Positions 35,458 through 44,144 of a DNA stretch of 64,000 nucleotides are shown here, piece after piece (position 1 is the first letter of the stretch; each line of letters opens with the position of its first letter). A model generated the notes under the pieces. It searched no databases and had not been told where the DNA came from. It saw only the letters and a list, made by a program, of their open reading frames with translations. The stretch is taken from positions 118,574 through 182,573 of the forward strand of contig NZ_KI519516.1 of assembly GCF_000482865.1 (NCBI RefSeq), written 5' to 3'. A program made the translations under genes and the position numbers. This stretch comes from Actinokineospora inagensis DSM 44258 (GTDB lineage: Bacteria > Actinomycetota > Actinomycetes > Mycobacteriales > Pseudonocardiaceae).

Positions 35458-36099
35458 ATGACCCAGGCTCGAGTGGACGGACGTGTCCAACGGGGCAACC
35501 ACACGCGCGGGCTGGTCGTGGCCCGCGCGGTCGAGATCGCTTCAGTGGAAGGGCTCACCAGCCTGTCGCTGGGCAGGCTGGCCGGTGACCTCGACCTGAG
35601 CAAGAGCGGGGTGTTCGGGCTGTTCGGCTCCAAAGAGGAGCTGCAATTGGCCACAATCGACGCCGCGCTGCGGATCTACGCCGAGACCGTGATCGCCCCG
35701 GTGCTGGAGCTGCCGCCCGGGGTGGACAAGGTGTGGCGGCTGTGCGAGAGCTGGCAGGACTACTCCCGGGGCCGCGTCTTCCCCGGCGGCTGCTTCTTCT
35801 TCGCCGTCTCCGCCGAGTTCGACGCCCAGCCGGGCCGGGTCCGCGACACCCTGGCCGAGCTGTCCGGCCGCTGGTCCCGGCTGATCGAGACCACCATCGA
35901 CGCGGCGAGGGCGATCGGCGAGGTCACCGCCGAGGTGCCCAGCGAGCAGGTCGCCTTCGAGCTGATCTCGTTCATGGAGACCGCGAACGCCAACTCGGTG
36001 CTCAACGACGACTTCTCCGTCTACGACCGCTCCCGCGCGGCCATCCTGCGGGTGCTGCGCGGCATCGCCACCGACCCGGGCCTGCTCCCCGTGAGCTGA
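35458..36099 (+). CDS. TetR-family transcriptional regulator
   Basis: This 213-residue protein has the N-terminal DNA-binding domain VVARAVEIASVEGLTSLSLGRLAGDLDLSKSGVFGLFGSKEELQ split by a helix-turn-helix at about residues 42-61, and an all-helical ligand domain with Cys/Phe-rich GGCFFFAVSAEF. It is divergent from the P450-GMC genes and is the only regulator at this end of the cluster, so it is probably the local repressor. A ligand-responsive derepression by a pathway metabolite is inferred. Confidence 0.9.
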   Translation: MTQARVDGRVQRGNHTRGLVVARAVEIASVEGLTSLSLGRLAGDLDLSKSGVFGLFGSKEELQLATIDAALRIYAETVIAPVLELPPGVDKVWRLCESWQDYSRGRVFPGGCFFFAVSAEFDAQPGRVRDTLAELSGRWSRLIETTIDAARAIGEVTAEVPSEQVAFELISFMETANANSVLNDDFSVYDRSRAAILRVLRGIATDPGLLPVS

Positions 36100-36111
36100 C
36101 GAGGCGGGCTG

Positions 36112-36153
36112 AAGGGGTACGGGGTCCACGCCACCCCATCGGGCGCACCCCTT
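36112..36153 (+). terminator. Possible terminator after tetR
   Basis: Nested inverted repeats AAGGGGT (36112-36118)/ACCCCTT (36147-36153) and GGGGT/ACCCC start 12 bp after the tetR stop. No U tract follows, so strength is uncertain. Confidence 0.45.
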
Positions 36154-36217
36154 CCCACCCGGTGGACGTCCCGGCGCCGTGGTTGACCGACATCGGGACC
36201 GGTGTTCGGATGGACCC

Positions 36218-36304
36218 GTGTCCACCGCGAAGCCCGCCCGCCGCCTGACCAGGCGCAGGCACGTCGACTTCGCCCGGGTCTGCAGTCAGGCCTGTCCGCG
36301 CTGA
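36218..36304 (+). CDS. Cysteine-type leader peptide upstream of the sulfur operon
   Basis: A 28-codon frame starts at GTG 36218 and ends at TGA 36302-36304, too short for usual gene finders. It has a basic middle LTRRRHVDFARV and ends CSQACPR with two Cys codons close to the stop. This fits the conserved actinobacterial 'putative leader peptide' (R-x-x-H-x-D-x-x-R ... C) that precedes sulfur assimilation operons and acts as a cysteine-responsive attenuator. It lies 70 bp before sfnG, so low Cys-tRNA would be expected to raise expression of the scavenging operon. The ribosome-binding site is weak. Confidence 0.75.
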   Translation: MSTAKPARRLTRRRHVDFARVCSQACPR

Positions 36305-36374
36305 ACCCCTCTCCCGGCACCGTCCCCGTTCGGCGGTGTCCTCGGCGTGCCCGGCAACCCCCGTGGAGTCACCC

Positions 36375-37502
36375 GTGCCCGAAGCCCATGACGTCCGTCC
36401 GCTCCAGTTCGCCTACTGGGTGCCCAATGTGAGCGGTGGCCTCGTTGTCAGCGACATCGAGCAGCGCACCGACTGGTCGTATGAGTACAACCGGAAACTC
36501 GCCGTGCTGGCCGAGGACAACGGGTTCGACTACGCGCTGACCCAGGTTCGCTACATGGCGAGCTACGGCGCGGCCTACCAGCACGAGTCGACCAGCTTCA
36601 GCCTGGCGCTGCTGCTGGCGACCACCCGGCTCAAGGTCATCGCCGCGGTGCACCCCGGGCTGTGGCACCCGGCGGTGCTGGCGAAGCTGATCGCCACCGC
36701 CGACCACCTGTCCGCGGGCCGGATCGCGGTGAACGTGGTGTCCGGCTGGTTCAAGGGCGAGTTCACCGCCCTCGGCGAACCCTGGCTGGAGCACGACGAG
36801 CGCTACCGGCGCGCCGAGGAGTTCATCCGGGTGCTGCAGGCGAGCTGGACCGCCGAGCGGGCCGAGTTCGCCGGTGACTTCTACCGGCTGCGCGGCTACG
36901 ACCTCAAGCCCAAGCCGGTGCAGAGTCCACACCCGGAGATCTTCCAGGGCGGCAACTCCACCGCGGCCCGCGCCATGGCCGGTCGGGTGTCGGACTGGTA
37001 CTTCAGCAACGGCAAGGACTTCGACGGCGTCGCCGAGCAGGTGGCCGAGGTCGGCGCCGCCGCGGCGGCGAACGGGCGGCGGGTCCGGTTCGGCCTCAAC
37101 GGTTTCCTCATCGCCAGGGACACCGAGGCCGAGGCCCGCGAGACGCTGCGCGAGATCGTCGCGAAAGCCGACCCGGAGGCGGTGCGCGGATTCCGCGACG
37201 CCGTGCGCCAGGCGGGCGGCTCCACGACCGACGGGAAGGGGATGTGGGCGGACTCCTCGTTCGACGACCTGGTGCAGTACAACGACGGGTTCCGCAGCAA
37301 GCTGATCGGCACCCCGGAACAGATCGCCCACCGGCTGGTCGACTACCGCGCCCGCGGCGTCGACCTGGCCCTGCTCGGATTCCTGCACTACCACGAGGAA
37401 GTCGAGTACTTCGGCAGCCACGTGCTCCCCATCGTGCGCGCTCTCGAGGCCGACGCCGACCGCGGCGCAGGCGTACCCGAACCGATCCCGGTGAAAGGCT
37501 GA
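36375..37502 (+). CDS. sfnG: FMNH2-dependent dimethylsulfone monooxygenase (SfnG-like)
   Basis: This 375-residue luciferase-like flavin monooxygenase begins LQFAYWVPNVSGGLVVSDIEQRTDW, the SfnG signature. It also has the TADHLSAGRIAVNVVSGWF and EIFQGGNSTAARAMAG motifs of the SsuD/SfnG group. SfnG cleaves dimethylsulfone to methanesulfinate using reduced FMN. Start GTG 36375 has GGAG seven bases upstream; GTG 36363 is an alternative. It is followed 4 bp later by a DszC/SfnC-like gene and then a flavin reductase, a complete two-component oxygenase set. Confidence 0.88.
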   Translation: MPEAHDVRPLQFAYWVPNVSGGLVVSDIEQRTDWSYEYNRKLAVLAEDNGFDYALTQVRYMASYGAAYQHESTSFSLALLLATTRLKVIAAVHPGLWHPAVLAKLIATADHLSAGRIAVNVVSGWFKGEFTALGEPWLEHDERYRRAEEFIRVLQASWTAERAEFAGDFYRLRGYDLKPKPVQSPHPEIFQGGNSTAARAMAGRVSDWYFSNGKDFDGVAEQVAEVGAAAAANGRRVRFGLNGFLIARDTEAEARETLREIVAKADPEAVRGFRDAVRQAGGSTTDGKGMWADSSFDDLVQYNDGFRSKLIGTPEQIAHRLVDYRARGVDLALLGFLHYHEEVEYFGSHVLPIVRALEADADRGAGVPEPIPVKG

Positions 37503-37506
37503 ACTC

Positions 37507-38715
37507 GTGACCACGACCGCTGACTGGACCAAGACCGCGCCCACCGACGCCCGAGGCTGGCTGGACCGCGCCGCCGAGGTGTCGGCCCTGCTCGCCGTCG
37601 ACGCCGTCACCCGCGACCGGGAGGGGAAGACCCCGCACGCGGAAATACAGTTGCTGAAGGACTCCGGGCTGGTGACGCTGCTCGGCCCGACCGGGCACGG
37701 TGGCGGCGGGCAGGACTGGCCGACCGCGTACCGGGTCATCCGGGAGATCGCGAAGGCGGACGGGTCCATCGGCCAACTGCTCGGATACCACTACCTGTGG
37801 TTCTGGGCGGCGCGGCTGGTCGGCACACCGGACCAGATCGCGGCGGTGGAGGAACTGGCGACGACCAACCGGTTCTTCTTCGGTGGGGCGGTGAACCCGC
37901 GCGACTCCGACCTGACCATCACCGAGGACGGCGACGACATCGTCTACAACGGACGGAAGTCGTTCTCCACCGGGAGCAAGGTGTCCGACCTGACCGTCCT
38001 GGAAGGGGTGCTGGCGGGCACGGACAAGCACATCTTCGCGATCGTGCCGTCCGACAGCGAGGGCATCACCTTCCACGACGACTGGGACAACATCGGCCAG
38101 CGGCTCACCGAGTCCGGCAGCGTGACCATCACCGACGTCCGGGTGCCGTGGGCCAGTGCCGCCGGGTACGTCGACAAGGAGTTCACGCCCAGGGTCTACA
38201 ACACGCTGAACGTGCCGGTGATCCAACTGGTGTTCGTGAACTTCTACCTCGGCATCGCCCGCGGCGCGCTGGAGACCGCCCGCACCTACACGACCGAGAA
38301 GACGCGGCCGTGGCTCTACAGCGGCCACACCCGCGCCGTCGACGAGCCCTACATCCTCGACACCTACGGCGATCTCACCGCCAAGCTCTGGGCGGTCGAG
38401 GCGTTCGCCGACCAGGTGGCCGTCGAGGCGGACGCCATCCACCGGGCACCCGACGCCGTCACCGAACGCGGCCGCGGCGAACACGAGATCCGGGTCGCCG
38501 CCGTCAAAGCGCGGGCGACCGAGGTCGCCCTGGAGATCACCGCGGGTGTATTCGAGGTCACCGGCGCCCGCTCCACCGCGAGCCGCGAGGGCCTGGACCG
38601 GTTCTGGCGCAACGTGCGCACGCACACCCTGCACGACCGCGTCGCCTACAAACGCCGTGAGGTCGGCACCTTCATCCTCACCGACGAGATCCCCCAACCC
38701 ACCTGGTACTCCTGA
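37507..38715 (+). CDS. SfnC/DszC-like flavin monooxygenase (acyl-CoA dehydrogenase fold)
   Basis: This 402-residue protein has the acyl-CoA dehydrogenase fold with the DszC-type features: an ILRE-like GSIGQLLGYHYLWFWAARL, KSFSTGSKVSDLTVLEG, WDNIGQRLTESGSV and the C-terminal FWRNVRTHTLHDRVAYKRREVG. This class uses FMNH2 to oxygenate organosulfur compounds and not to dehydrogenate acyl-CoA. In sulfur scavenging operons SfnC-type proteins act beside SfnG. It may oxidise sulfinates or sulfides. GTG start with AAAGG upstream. Confidence 0.83.
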   Translation: MTTTADWTKTAPTDARGWLDRAAEVSALLAVDAVTRDREGKTPHAEIQLLKDSGLVTLLGPTGHGGGGQDWPTAYRVIREIAKADGSIGQLLGYHYLWFWAARLVGTPDQIAAVEELATTNRFFFGGAVNPRDSDLTITEDGDDIVYNGRKSFSTGSKVSDLTVLEGVLAGTDKHIFAIVPSDSEGITFHDDWDNIGQRLTESGSVTITDVRVPWASAAGYVDKEFTPRVYNTLNVPVIQLVFVNFYLGIARGALETARTYTTEKTRPWLYSGHTRAVDEPYILDTYGDLTAKLWAVEAFADQVAVEADAIHRAPDAVTERGRGEHEIRVAAVKARATEVALEITAGVFEVTGARSTASREGLDRFWRNVRTHTLHDRVAYKRREVGTFILTDEIPQPTWYS

Positions 38716-38724
38716 GGAGCCCCC

Positions 38725-39258
38725 GTGTCCACGATCGTCGTCCTCTCCGGCAGCCCCTCCGCCACCTCCCGCACGGCCGCCCTCGCCGAACTCCTCGCCG
38801 CCCGCCTGCGCACCGACGGGCACACCGCGCGGCTGATCCGCGTGCGCGACCTGCCCCCGGTGGCGCTGCTGCACGCCGACGTCACCGACCCGGCCATCGT
38901 CGAGGTCGCGGCGGCCATCGAGGCGGCCGACGGCGTGGTGGTGGCCAGCCCGGTCTACAAGTCCGCCTACACCGGCGTGCTGAAGGCCCTGCTGGACCTC
39001 CTGCCGCAGTTCGCGCTGGCGGGCAAGACCGTGCTGCCGGTGCTGACCGGCGGCAGCCCGGCCCACGTGCTCGCCCTCGACTACGCGCTGCGGCCGGTGC
39101 TCTCGTCCCTGGGCGCGCACCACGTGGTGCCGGGCTGGTTCGTGCTCGACCAGCACATCACCGTGACCGACGCGGGCGTGGTGCTGGACCCGGTGGCCGA
39201 GGGGCCGCTGCTCTCGGTGGTGGACACCTTCTCCCGGGTACTGCCGGTCGCGGCCTGA
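38725..39258 (+). CDS. NAD(P)H-dependent FMN reductase (SsuE/MsuE-like)
   Basis: This 177-residue flavodoxin-fold reductase begins STIVVLSGSPSATSRTAAL and has VVASPVYKSAYTGVLKALLDLLP and the GGSPAHVL loop, as in SsuE/MsuE. It would supply FMNH2 to the two monooxygenases just upstream. It ends the sulfur operon 14 bp before a perfect hairpin. Confidence 0.9.
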   Translation: MSTIVVLSGSPSATSRTAALAELLAARLRTDGHTARLIRVRDLPPVALLHADVTDPAIVEVAAAIEAADGVVVASPVYKSAYTGVLKALLDLLPQFALAGKTVLPVLTGGSPAHVLALDYALRPVLSSLGAHHVVPGWFVLDQHITVTDAGVVLDPVAEGPLLSVVDTFSRVLPVAA

Positions 39259-39272
39259 AGCCGGGGCGAGCT

Positions 39273-39311
39273 GGGAAAGGGGCGGATTTCCGGGAAATCC
39301 GCCCCTTTCCC
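39273..39311. terminator. Perfect 19-bp bidirectional hairpin
   Basis: Arms 39273-39291 and 39293-39311 are exact reverse complements, each starting or ending with GGGAAAGGGG or CCCCTTTCCC. The hairpin sits between the convergent FMN reductase and alcohol dehydrogenase genes, stops being at 39258 and 39315. It should end transcription in both directions. Confidence 0.85.
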
Positions 39312-39314
39312 TTG

Positions 39315-40361
39315 CTACGGACGCAGCAGTGGCTTGACCACCTTGCGGTTGTCCATGTCGGCGTAGGCGTCGGCGACGGTGGTGAGGCTGTAGTCCGCGT
39401 CGAAGACCTTGCCAGGGTTGATTTTCCGGTTCAGCACGTCGGTCAGGAGTTCCGGCAGGTAGGCGCGGACCGGGGCGACGCCGCCCGCGACGGAGATGTT
39501 GTTCGAGAAGAGGTGGCGGACGGGGAACTCGGGGCCACCGGCGGGGACCCCGACGTAGCCGATGCGGCCGCCGGGGCGCACGGAGTAGAGGGCCTGGTCC
39601 ATGGATTGCTTGGTGCCGACGCATTCGAGGACGGCGTCAGCGCCGCCGGAGAGCAGGTCGCGGACCTCTTGGACGCCGTCGTCGCCACGGGCGGAGACGA
39701 TGTCGGTGGCGCCGAAATCGGTGGCCAGCGCCTGCCGGTCGGCGTGCCGGGACATGGCGACGATCCGCTCCGCGCCGAGGCGGGCGGCGGCGAGGACAGC
39801 GCTGAGGCCGACCGCGCCGTCGCCGACCACGACGACCGTGTCGCCCTTGCCCACCTTGGCGGACACGGCGGCGTGGTGGCCGGTGCCGAGCACATCGGAC
39901 AGGCTGAGCAGGCTGGGCACCAGGTCCTGGTCGGGTGCCTCGGGGGTGGCGACGAGGGTGCCGTCGGCGAACGGCGACACGACGTACTCGGCCTGGCCGC
40001 CGCCGGTCGGGTACCCGGCGCGGACCTCGCCACCCCAGTACCCGCCGCGCTCGCAGGACGTGTGGATCCCGTTGCGGCACGCGGCGCAGGTGCCGTCGCT
40101 GATCGCGAACGGGGCGATCACGAAGTCCCCCGGCCGAACCGTGCGGACCTCGGTGCCGACGTCCTCCACGACACCGACGAACTCGTGCCCCATCTGACGC
40201 GGGCCGTCCTGCGGGTTGACGCCCCGGTACCCCCACAGGTCCGAACCGCACACGCAGGACGCGACGATCCGCACCAGCGCGTCGGTCGGCCGCTGCACGA
40301 CCGGGTCGGGCAGGTCTTCGAGCCGGACGTCACCCGCACCGTGCATCACGGTGGCGCGCAT
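39315..40361 (-). CDS. Zinc-dependent alcohol dehydrogenase (MDR family)
   Basis: This 348-residue MDR enzyme has the catalytic zinc ligands in CVCGSDLWG and MGHEFVGVVEDVG, a structural zinc lobe with CAACRNGIHTSC (three Cys in place of four visible), and the NAD(P) loop VVVGDGAVGLSAV. It oxidises or reduces an alcohol/aldehyde; the substrate is not predictable. It starts 42 bp after the class V aminotransferase, with an AGGAATG near the start, and may be co-transcribed with it. Whether it belongs to the biosynthetic cluster is uncertain. Confidence 0.88.
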   Translation of the reverse strand: MRATVMHGAGDVRLEDLPDPVVQRPTDALVRIVASCVCGSDLWGYRGVNPQDGPRQMGHEFVGVVEDVGTEVRTVRPGDFVIAPFAISDGTCAACRNGIHTSCERGGYWGGEVRAGYPTGGGQAEYVVSPFADGTLVATPEAPDQDLVPSLLSLSDVLGTGHHAAVSAKVGKGDTVVVVGDGAVGLSAVLAAARLGAERIVAMSRHADRQALATDFGATDIVSARGDDGVQEVRDLLSGGADAVLECVGTKQSMDQALYSVRPGGRIGYVGVPAGGPEFPVRHLFSNNISVAGGVAPVRAYLPELLTDVLNRKINPGKVFDADYSLTTVADAYADMDNRKVVKPLLRP

Positions 40362-40403
40362 AGGTCATTCCTCCACAGTAGACAGATAATTTCCGGGGCC
40401 GGG

Positions 40404-41498
40404 TCAGGCCATCGCGCGGCGCAGCGCGGCGAGCACCAGCTCGACCCGGTCCGGCCGGGCGTTGTGGCCCATCAACCCGATGCGCCACACCGAACTGGCG
40501 AACGCGCCGACCCCGGCGCCGATCTCGATGCCGTACTCGGTGAGCAGGACCTGGCGGACCTTCGCCGAGTCGACCCCCTCGGGCACCCGGACGGTGGTCA
40601 GCTCCGGCAGCCGGTGCCCCTCGGCGGCGAACAGCTCCAACCCCAACTCGCGCAGGCCGTCGTGCAGTTGGGCGCCCGCGGCGCGGTGCCGCTCCCACAC
40701 CTGCTCCAAGCCCTCCTCCATGACCCGGCCGAGCGCGGCGTGCAGCGAGGCGATCATGGCGACCGGCGCGGTGTGGTGGTACGTGCGGCCACCACCGGAA
40801 CCGTCCACATAGGCCCCGATGAGGTTCAGGTCCAGGTACCACGTCGGCGGGCGCTGGACGCGGCGGTCCCACGCGCGCGGCGACACGGTGAACGGCGCGA
40901 GGCCCGGCGCGACCCCGAGGCACTTCTGGGTGCCCGAGTACGCGATGTCGACCCCCCACCCGTCGACGGCGACCTCGATGCCCGCCAGCGACGTGACGCA
41001 GTCCGCCAGCACCAGCCCGCGCTCATCCCGCTTGTGCACCGCGAGCGACAGTTCGCGGATGTCGCTGCGCACACCGGTCGACGTCTCCGCGTGCACCGCG
41101 GCCACCAGCGAGGGCTCCGGGTGCGCGGCCAGCACCCGCTCGGTGTCCACCGGGGTTCCCCAGTCGTGGTCCACCCGGACCACATCGGCACCGTACCGAC
41201 CGGCCACCTCGACCATCCGCTCGCCGAACATCCCGTTCACACCGACGACCACCACGTCGCCCGGGTGCACGAAGTTCGCGAACGCCGCCTCCATGCCGAT
41301 GGAACCGGTGCCCGACAACGGTAACGTGCGCGCGTTCGCCGTTCCCCACACCACCCGCAGGCGGGTGCAGGTCTCGTCGAGGACGCGGAGGAACTCCGGG
41401 TCGAGGTGCCCGAGCAGCGGGGCGGCCAGGGCGGCCGTCGCCTCCGGGTACGGGTTCGACGGTCCGGGGCCGAGCAGGGTGCGGTCAACCAGTGCCAT
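40404..41498 (-). CDS. Class V aminotransferase (alanine/serine-glyoxylate type)
   Basis: This 364-residue PLP enzyme belongs to the alanine-glyoxylate aminotransferase family. It begins LLGPGPSNPYPEATAAL, has the SGTGSIGMEAAF glycine region, DCVTSLAGIEV for the cofactor Asp, and the Schiff-base Lys in YSGTQKCLGVAPG. Typical reactions are glyoxylate transamination and purine or photorespiratory-like nitrogen shuffling. The ATG at 41498 was chosen because upstream translation is unlike the family. The SGNH gene ends 10 bp upstream of it. Confidence 0.88.
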   Translation of the reverse strand: MALVDRTLLGPGPSNPYPEATAALAAPLLGHLDPEFLRVLDETCTRLRVVWGTANARTLPLSGTGSIGMEAAFANFVHPGDVVVVGVNGMFGERMVEVAGRYGADVVRVDHDWGTPVDTERVLAAHPEPSLVAAVHAETSTGVRSDIRELSLAVHKRDERGLVLADCVTSLAGIEVAVDGWGVDIAYSGTQKCLGVAPGLAPFTVSPRAWDRRVQRPPTWYLDLNLIGAYVDGSGGGRTYHHTAPVAMIASLHAALGRVMEEGLEQVWERHRAAGAQLHDGLRELGLELFAAEGHRLPELTTVRVPEGVDSAKVRQVLLTEYGIEIGAGVGAFASSVWRIGLMGHNARPDRVELVLAALRRAMA

Positions 41499-41508
41499 GC
41501 CGGGAACT

Positions 41509-42441
41509 CTACGGACGCAGCCCCGCCTCCGCCTCAAGTTGTCCACAGGCCAACACCGGCCCTGGCAACGACGGCGAACCCGACGGGGACACCGGCGCCG
41601 CGACCGGGTCGGCGTACCCGCGCCACATGATCCCCACCGCGTACGGCACCAGGTCCCGGCCACGCCGCCACAGCCACGGGATGCCCTTGATGACCAGCCA
41701 CGCCACGTGCGCCGCCGGACTGGCCTGCAGACCGCCCTCGCAGGCCAGGCTCACCGGGTTCCGGACCACGCAGCCCCGCGCGGCCAGCACCTCGGCGAAC
41801 CCCTTGGCCAGCAGGCGGTGCCCCAGCTCCGACGGGTGCAGCCGGTCCACGCTCCAGGCCGTGGTCTCGTAGGCGCCGGGCAGGCCGTCGAGGTCCAGGT
41901 ACGGCGCCCCGGTCGCGGCGACCACGGCGTCGATCATCACGTTGAGCCGCTCGATCCGGGTCCGCAGCGCCCGGCGCAGCGACGTCGGCAGCCGGAACAC
42001 CCGCGCGTGGTCGTGGTAGCGGGCCAGCACGACGACGGTGCCGACCCGCTGCAGCTCGGCGACGACGTGGGTCAGGTCGACCCGCATCTCCTCCGGGTCG
42101 AAGTCCGACCGGAGCGTGTCGTTCATGCCGACGATCACCACCGCCGCGTCCGGCCGGGCCGCCAGCGCCGCCGGGAGCTGTTCGGCGCGGACGTCGGCCA
42201 TCCTGGCCCCGGTCACCGCGACGTTGTGCGGCACGGCGCCCAGCGCGTCGGCCAGCAGCGGCCCGATCCCGCGCCACCGGCCGCCGGGCAGCGGGTCGCC
42301 GATGCCCACGGAGGTCGAGTCGCCGAGGACGGCCAGCGTGCCCGCCGCCCAGGCGCCGTTCGGTGCCGTGGCCGGTCTCGTGGTCGGTGTGATGGTGGGT
42401 GTGGTGGTCGGTGTGCTGCGTTCGGTCCCCAGCGCGGTCAC
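41509..42441 (-). CDS. SGNH/GDSL hydrolase
   Basis: This 310-residue protein has a Thr/Pro-rich N-terminus, then GDSL block I (LAVLGDSTSVGIG), block III (GMNDTLR with Asn) and block V (DRLHPSELGH) with the catalytic Asp-His. There is no signal peptide, so it is probably cytoplasmic. The end (about the last 90 residues) is unusual for the family and contains WLVIKGIPWLWRRGRDLVP. Start GTG 42441 is a choice among several; upstream residues look non-coding. Confidence 0.85.
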   Translation of the reverse strand: MTALGTERSTPTTTPTITPTTRPATAPNGAWAAGTLAVLGDSTSVGIGDPLPGGRWRGIGPLLADALGAVPHNVAVTGARMADVRAEQLPAALAARPDAAVVIVGMNDTLRSDFDPEEMRVDLTHVVAELQRVGTVVVLARYHDHARVFRLPTSLRRALRTRIERLNVMIDAVVAATGAPYLDLDGLPGAYETTAWSVDRLHPSELGHRLLAKGFAEVLAARGCVVRNPVSLACEGGLQASPAAHVAWLVIKGIPWLWRRGRDLVPYAVGIMWRGYADPVAAPVSPSGSPSLPGPVLACGQLEAEAGLRP

Positions 42442-42523
42442 GCGGACTACGATGCGACCCCATGGCTCACCGGCGGTGAGATCGCGGTGTCCGTGCGGGG
42501 TCGGACCGGCGAAGACTTCGGTT

Positions 42524-43747
42524 TCAGTCGAACGCGGGGTAGAGCGGCAGCGAACGTTCGCCGAACCGCGCCGTGAGGGCCGTGACAACGCCCTCGGCGT
42601 GCTCGGCCACCTCGACCGCGTGCGCCCGCCGCGCCGCCGCCGCCAGCCCCGCCCACCTGGCCACCAGCACGTCGGCCTGGTGCGGTCGGGACACGGCGCC
42701 GCCGGAGCCGAGCTGCTCCACGTCCGGCACGGTCAGGTACTGCCAGGTGGTCAGCCACACCCAGAACACCTGGGCGTCGAGCAGCCGGGGCAGCAGCACG
42801 GTGTCGTCGTCGAGGTCGGGCCACATCACCCGGACCTCGGCCCGCCAGGCGGCGAGCATCGCGTCGGTCATCCCGGGCGGCAGCGCGTAGGCGCACCAGC
42901 AGGAGGGGAACGGGACGGTGAGGTAGGCGGCGTCGAACATCATGTTCCGCACGCAGCCGCCCTCGAAGTCGAGGAACCGGACACCGCGGTTGGTGATCAG
43001 GTTGTTGTCCGGGCAGGAGTCCGACGGGCTGAACGCCCGGTGCCGCGCGGTGTCGAGCAGGGCCAGCGTCCGCCGGGCCGCGTCGTGCGCGGCGGCCGAG
43101 GTCACCACCCCGTACTCGGTCCGGAGTAACAGCGGCAGCGCCTCGACGGCGATGGGGCCGTCCACGGTCAGCGGGTCCTTCGACTTGGGCGGGCTGAGCC
43201 TGCGCAGCAGGGCGTCGAAGTCGGCCTCGCGGCCCGCGGTCGAGGCGTGCAGGCGGCCGAGCGAGCGGGCCCAGGACAGCAGGGCACCCTCGGCGGCGCG
43301 GGCGTCGTCGCCGTGCAGCTTCTCGGCGAGCGTGGGCGCCCGGCCCAGGTCCTCCATGACCAGCAGGTTGGTGCCGGGGTCGTGCGCGAACAGCTCCGGG
43401 CACATCCGGTCCTCGGCGGCCAGCGCGGTGAACAACTGGTAGCTGACCGCCTCGCGGACCCAACTGTCCCGGGTGGCGGTGCCCGCCGGGTGGACGTACC
43501 GCTTGACGGCGAGCGTGCGCGGGAGCGAGAACGGGCTGGCGGCCACCTTGACCCGCAGCACGATGGAGCGTTCGCTGCCGCCGAGGTCTTCCGGCTCGGC
43601 GAGCCGGATGCGGGCGCCGAAGCGCTTGGTGAGCACGGACTCCGCGGCCACCACGGTGGCCAGTACGTCCGCGCTGGGCTGGACGGGTTCGCCGGGGCCG
43701 CCCGGTTCGCCGGTGCCCGGCGGATCGGCGGCGATCTCCACACTCAT
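42524..43747 (-). CDS. Aminoglycoside phosphotransferase-fold kinase
   Basis: This 407-residue APH/choline-kinase-fold protein has VKRYVHPAG (Lys of the N-lobe), VMEDLG, and the catalytic loop SPSDSCPDNNLI then VRFLDFEGG. Canonical HGD of the catalytic loop is PSD here, keeping the catalytic Asp and the metal-binding Asn and Asp. Substrate is unknown. Start could be ATG 43747 or GTG 43741, the latter better spaced from AGAGGAG. Confidence 0.82.
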   Translation of the reverse strand: MSVEIAADPPGTGEPGGPGEPVQPSADVLATVVAAESVLTKRFGARIRLAEPEDLGGSERSIVLRVKVAASPFSLPRTLAVKRYVHPAGTATRDSWVREAVSYQLFTALAAEDRMCPELFAHDPGTNLLVMEDLGRAPTLAEKLHGDDARAAEGALLSWARSLGRLHASTAGREADFDALLRRLSPPKSKDPLTVDGPIAVEALPLLLRTEYGVVTSAAAHDAARRTLALLDTARHRAFSPSDSCPDNNLITNRGVRFLDFEGGCVRNMMFDAAYLTVPFPSCWCAYALPPGMTDAMLAAWRAEVRVMWPDLDDDTVLLPRLLDAQVFWVWLTTWQYLTVPDVEQLGSGGAVSRPHQADVLVARWAGLAAAARRAHAVEVAEHAEGVVTALTARFGERSLPLYPAFD

Positions 43748-44144
43748 CTCCTCTGACCCTACTCCCGATCGTAGGGGGCCGAACCGGCCCGGTGAGCTGT
43801 ACCTGAGATTGCCTCGTGCAAGTCCACGTGCTGGCGCAGGTCTCCACGATGGCCGCCCGCGCCGCTGTTGACCAGATGACCGTAATGGTCGGAACCGATT
43901 CGCGACGAGGGGCCTGCCAGGAAATCACAGCGGTGTCCCAGTATCCGGTTTGTCACCCACCACAGAGTTCCCACCGGGTGGGAAGATCACCCGCCGCCGC
44001 CCGCGGGCAAGAACCGCGGTACACCGGACACCGACCGCGCACCGACCGCGCCGGGGCGCGAATAAGAGCAGGTCAACAGCGTGAACCGCCGCCGGAGCGC
44101 GGAAAACGCGCCCCGGCGGATTCAGCGAAGAAAGCCCGATCGGC
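43748..44144. other. Intergenic region, no gene recognised
   Basis: About 400 bp lie between the kinase and aspS, both on the minus strand. Short open frames on both strands lack family resemblance and ribosome-binding sites. It should hold the promoter of the kinase and the terminator of aspS, but I see no clear hairpin. Confidence 0.4.

Noticed and set aside
43748-44144. Small genes in the kinase-aspS gap
   Set aside because: Frames of up to about 110 codons exist on both strands but lack ribosome-binding sites, motifs and consistent codon bias.
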